From: Chloroflexota bacterium
Lineage (GTDB): Bacteria; Chloroflexota; Anaerolineae; Anaerolineales; Anaerolineaceae
Assembly: GCA_023381565.1 (NCBI GenBank)
Contig: JAMCRR010000125.1
Location: 1-40,987, forward strand
DNA length: 40,987 bases
Direction of reading: 5' to 3'
The notes below the pieces were generated by a model. It had not been told where the DNA came from. It did not search any database and worked only from the letters and a program-made list of their open reading frames with translations. The position numbers were made by a program, and so were the translations under genes. This document shows, piece after piece, positions 37,876-40,987 of this stretch; position 1 is the stretch's first letter; the number at the start of each line of letters is the position of its first letter.

Positions 37876-38784
37876 ATGCAGGTTGTAGGACAAGAAACCA
37901 GGCCGGAAAAGGAAATTTCCCAGCCACAAACTGGAATGCGGCTTTTAGCCGTGCTGGCTCATCCCGACGACGAAACTTTCGGGATGGGTGGAACGTTAGC
38001 CCTGTACGCCAGGAAAGGCGCGGCTGTGTATCTAGCCTGCGCCACACGCGGCGAGCTTGGCGATGTAGAGCCTGAGATGCTGAATGGGTTTAGGGATGTG
38101 GGTCATCTGCGTGAGACAGAGCTACGCTGTGCGGCGCAAACCCTGGGGCTGGCGGGCGTCGAATTCCTCGGCTATCGCGACTCGGGGATGGCCGGCTCTC
38201 CTGAAAATCAGTCTCCTGGAGCCTTAGCCGCAGCGCCTCTGGACGAGGTCGCCAGCCGGGTGGCACAACTGATCCGGAAATTGCGGCCCCAGGTGGTGCT
38301 GACCTTCGATCCGATTGGAGGTTACCGCCATCCAGACCACATCGCCATTCACAATGCCACGGTCAAGGCGTTCTACGCGGCAGGCAACTCCCAGATTTAC
38401 CCGGATGGGGTGCCGAGCTATACTCCCCAGCGGCTTTATTTCCAGGTCATACCGCGCCGGATGATTCGCGTGGGGGTCAGCCTGCTGCGTATGGTTGGTA
38501 AAGACCCGCGCCATTTCGGTAAGAACGGCGACGTCGATCTGACGGCTTTAATGGCAGCGGATTATCCCGTGAATGTGGTAGTCGACTATGGCCAGGTGCG
38601 CAAACAGCGTGACGCGGCTGCCGCCTGCCATGCCAGCCAGGGGGGTGGGGCGCTGGGGAGTGGCATTCAGGGCATGGTTTTGCGCTTGATCCGCCCCCGG
38701 GAGATGTATATGCAAGCCTATCCGGAACCGGCAAACGGCAGGCATACAGGCGATCTATTCACCGGGGTGAGCCTGGACGTCTGA
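37876..38784 (+). CDS. PIG-L family deacetylase (LmbE/MshB-like)
   Basis: Zinc-dependent N-acetylglucosaminyl deacetylase fold. The signature [16 protein letters not shown] is at about residues 28-43 and the second metal motif HPDH at about 155, after FDPIGGYR. At 302 residues it matches MshB/BshB-type enzymes that make low-molecular-weight thiols, as well as other LmbE proteins. The position just after a cysteine operon (15-base gap) makes a thiol role attractive, but this is inference. An internal ATG at 37936 would drop 20 non-conserved residues. The 3' end overlaps clpB by 30 bases on the opposite strand. Confidence 0.83.
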   Translation: MQVVGQETRPEKEISQPQTGMRLLAVLAHPDDETFGMGGTLALYARKGAAVYLACATRGELGDVEPEMLNGFRDVGHLRETELRCAAQTLGLAGVEFLGYRDSGMAGSPENQSPGALAAAPLDEVASRVAQLIRKLRPQVVLTFDPIGGYRHPDHIAIHNATVKAFYAAGNSQIYPDGVPSYTPQRLYFQVIPRRMIRVGVSLLRMVGKDPRHFGKNGDVDLTALMAADYPVNVVVDYGQVRKQRDAAAACHASQGGGALGSGIQGMVLRLIRPREMYMQAYPEPANGRHTGDLFTGVSLDV

Positions 38785-40917
38785 TTGGGTCACCGGGGTG
38801 AATACCAACCCTTCAGGACTGGGTTCGACATGGATGGTATCGCCCGGGTGGAACTCTCCTTCCAGCAAGCTCAGCGCCAGCGGGTCTTGCAGCTCGCGCT
38901 GGATGATGCGCCGCAAGGGGCGAGCGCCATAATCGGGGTCATAACCTACCTCCGCCAGATAGTCGATGGCAGGCGGGGTAATTTCCAGGCTGAGGCCGCG
39001 CTGCGCCAGCAGCTCTTTCACATGACCAAGTTGGATGTCGACGATGGCTTTGATATCCAGGCGGGTAAGCGGGTGGAAGACGACGATCTCATCGATGCGG
39101 TTGAGGAACTCAGGGCGGAAGTGAGCTTGAAGCACCTGAGTGACATCAGTGCGACTGACTTCGCTGGCGCCGCCGATCCAGAGCTCGTTGCCCAGGTTGC
39201 TGGTCATGATGATCAATGTGTTGCGAAAATCCACCGTTCTGCCCTGGCCGTCGGTGAGCCGGCCATCGTCCAGGATTTGCAGGAACACGTTGAAGACCTC
39301 GCTGTGGGCTTTCTCGATCTCATCGAATAGCACTACGCTGTAGGGCTTGCGCCGGACGGCTTCGGTGAGCTGACCGCCCTCCTCGTAGCCCACGTAGCCC
39401 GGAGGCGCCCCGATCAGGCGCGAAACCGTGTGCTTCTCCTGATATTCGCTCATGTCGATGCGCACTATGGCATGCTCGTCGTCAAACAAAAACTCGGCCA
39501 GCGAGCGGGCCAGCTCCGTCTTGCCGACACCGGTGGGCCCAATGAAGATGAAAGAGCCCATAGGGCGGTTTGGGTCCTGCAGCCCGGCGCGTGCCCGGCG
39601 AACTGCGTTGGATACGGAATGCAAAGCGTTTTCCTGACCCACCACGCGTTGGCGCAGCCGTTCTTCCATGTGGATGAGCTTCTGCATCTCTCCTTCCAGG
39701 AGGCGTGAAACGGGAATCCCCGTCCAACGCGAAACGACCTCGGCGATTTCCTCGCCGTCCACTTCTTCTTTTAATAAAGCGCCATCTTTTTGCAGGTCTT
39801 TCAGATGAGCCTCCCCTTGCTCGAGCCTTTCCTGCAGGTCGTGCATCACGCCGTAGCGCAAACGGGCGGCTTTTTCAAGATCTGCCTGGCGTTCCGCCTG
39901 TTCCATCTCTGATTGTGTCCGGTCGATCTGCTCTTTGATGGTGCGAATTTCGGCGATAGCCTGTTTCTCGGTTTGCCAGCGCGCATGCAGGGCCGTGGCG
40001 CGTTCGCGTAATCCGGCTAATTCCTGTTCGAGTTTATCCAGGCGGTCGTGAGAAGCTTTATCCTTCTCTTTCTGCAGCGCCTGGTGCTCAATTTCCAGCT
40101 GCATGATCTGCCGGTCGACCTGATCCAGGTCCACCGGCTTGGAGTCGATTTCTGTGCGCAGGCGAGCGGCAGCTTCGTCGATCAGGTCGATGGCTTTATC
40201 CGGCAGGTGCCGGTCGCCAATATAGCGGTTTGAAAGGGTTGCCGCGGCAATCACTGCCGCATCGGTGATGCGCACGCCGTGGTGGACTTCATAGCGCTGC
40301 TTAAGCGCGCGTAGAATGCTGATGGTATCTTCAACGGAAGGCTCTTCCACCAGGACAGGCTGGAAGCGTCGTTCTAATGCCGCGTCCTTTTCGACATATT
40401 TTCGGTATTCATCAATCGTGGTGGCGCCGACCATGTGCAGCTCACCCCTGGCTAAGAGGGGTTTGAGCATGTTCGAGGCATCCATGGCGCCTTCGGCTGC
40501 GCCTGCGCCGACGACCGTGTGCATCTCATCGATGAATAAGATGACCTGGCTGGAGGTTTCGGTGATTTCGTGCAGGACGGCTTTTAGGCGTTCTTCGAAC
40601 TCGCCGCGGTATTTAGCCCCGGCGATCAAAGCGCCCATATCGAGCTGGATCAGTCGCTTGCGTTTCAGGCTTTCGGGAACGTCACCGTTAACGATGCGTT
40701 GCGCCAGGCCCTCTACAATGGCGGTTTTCCCTACACCGGGGTCGCCGATCAAAGCCGGGTTGTTCTTGGTCCTCCGGGAGAGAATCTGCACCACACGGCG
40801 GATTTCTTCATCGCGCCCGATGACCGGGTCTAATTTGCCCTGGCGAGCGAGACTGGTAAGATCGCGCCCGTAGCGTTCCAGCGCCTGGTAAGTCTCCTCC
40901 GGGTTTTGCGAGGTCAC
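38755..40917 (-). CDS. clpB: ATP-dependent disaggregase ClpB, N-domain missing or interrupted
   Basis: ClpB reactivates aggregated proteins with DnaK. Present: first AAA+ module ([17 protein letters not shown], Walker [15 protein letters not shown]), coiled-coil M-domain (about residues 255-400), second AAA+ module ([30 protein letters not shown] pore loop) and the C-terminal domain. Homology to the ClpB linker ([16 protein letters not shown]) continues upstream of GTG 40917, but an in-frame TAG at 40972-40974 stops it. So only a short form starting at GTG 40917 (720 residues) is readable here. Either the N-domain gene part is frameshifted, the sequence is wrong near the window end, or only a short isoform is made. 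The 3' end overlaps the PIG-L gene by 30 bases. Confidence 0.85.
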   Translation of the reverse strand: MTSQNPEETYQALERYGRDLTSLARQGKLDPVIGRDEEIRRVVQILSRRTKNNPALIGDPGVGKTAIVEGLAQRIVNGDVPESLKRKRLIQLDMGALIAGAKYRGEFEERLKAVLHEITETSSQVILFIDEMHTVVGAGAAEGAMDASNMLKPLLARGELHMVGATTIDEYRKYVEKDAALERRFQPVLVEEPSVEDTISILRALKQRYEVHHGVRITDAAVIAAATLSNRYIGDRHLPDKAIDLIDEAAARLRTEIDSKPVDLDQVDRQIMQLEIEHQALQKEKDKASHDRLDKLEQELAGLRERATALHARWQTEKQAIAEIRTIKEQIDRTQSEMEQAERQADLEKAARLRYGVMHDLQERLEQGEAHLKDLQKDGALLKEEVDGEEIAEVVSRWTGIPVSRLLEGEMQKLIHMEERLRQRVVGQENALHSVSNAVRRARAGLQDPNRPMGSFIFIGPTGVGKTELARSLAEFLFDDEHAIVRIDMSEYQEKHTVSRLIGAPPGYVGYEEGGQLTEAVRRKPYSVVLFDEIEKAHSEVFNVFLQILDDGRLTDGQGRTVDFRNTLIIMTSNLGNELWIGGASEVSRTDVTQVLQAHFRPEFLNRIDEIVVFHPLTRLDIKAIVDIQLGHVKELLAQRGLSLEITPPAIDYLAEVGYDPDYGARPLRRIIQRELQDPLALSLLEGEFHPGDTIHVEPSPEGLVFTPVTQSDVQAHPGE

Positions 40918-40987
40918 CCGCTGGGTGCCGCGAATGCTTTGCAGGGCTTTCAGGATGGCGTCTTTATTAATCTAGATCGTTATACCC

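Noticed and set aside
1..40987. Defence systems, CRISPR arrays, prophage or transposons
   Set aside because: No repeat-spacer pattern, integrase, transposase or toxin-antitoxin pair was recognised on either strand; nearly all coding space is housekeeping.

Overview
The window looks like one stretch of a Chloroflexota chromosome, probably class Anaerolineae. That is inferred from the gene families present (archaeal-type prolyl-tRNA synthetase, EF-G-like GTPase, DHH-CBS-nucleotidyltransferase fusion, duplicated NuoM), moderate GC and Shine-Dalgarno (SD) led operons. There is no rRNA or phylogenetic marker here to confirm it. No tRNA or rRNA gene, CRISPR array, insertion sequence or prophage was seen. 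The content is essentially core metabolism.

Layout. 1-1963 (+): end of a ribosomal cluster, rplQ (cut by the window edge), truA, rplM, rpsI. 2162-3649 (+): mazG fused to a tetrapyrrole-methylase-like domain. 3662-7382 (-): tryptophanase, a pair of small genes (EF-Tu domain 2-like and MTH938-like), then a winged-helix regulator and membrane protein under a consensus promoter with a palindromic operator. A truncated gene relic lies at 6164-6451. 7685-17700 (+): a membrane protein and a partial complex I operon, nuoA-H-J-K-L-M-M-N, lacking nuoB-G and nuoI. 17738-20203 (+): the Fo part of ATP synthase (atpI, atpB, atpE, and a b subunit fused to the C-terminal part of delta), closed by a strong terminator. 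The F1 genes are not here. 20222-21775 (+): a MurE-like ligase. 21772-34621 (-): membrane protein, pnp, rpsO, HEAT-like protein, proS, LOG-family protein, small ORF, EF-G-like GTPase, GNAT, and the DHH-CBS-CCA fusion. 34660-38784 (+): a cysteine-biosynthesis operon, cysM-mec-cysO-moeZ, followed by a PIG-L deacetylase. 38755-40987 (-): clpB, with an in-frame stop just upstream of the usable GTG.

How the genes work together. The 34.6-37.9 kb operon encodes the sulfur-carrier route to cysteine known from Mycobacterium tuberculosis. MoeZ activates and sulfurates the C-terminal GG of CysO, CysM transfers the sulfur to a serine-derived acceptor, and Mec releases cysteine from the CysO-cysteine adduct. 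The most interesting discovery is its leader. A consensus promoter is followed by an 11-codon peptide containing Cys-Thr-Cys, then four segments that can fold as mutually exclusive 1:2, 2:3 and 3:4 helices, the last followed by a U-rich run. This is the layout of a classical ribosome-mediated attenuator sensing cysteine. CysO carries eight residues after its GG, so it should need trimming, plausibly by Mec, before it can work.

The nuo and atp blocks together encode membrane parts of oxidative phosphorylation without their peripheral partners, so the rest of both complexes should lie elsewhere in the genome. The second NuoM lacks the conserved TM7 lysine of proton-pumping antiporter-like subunits.
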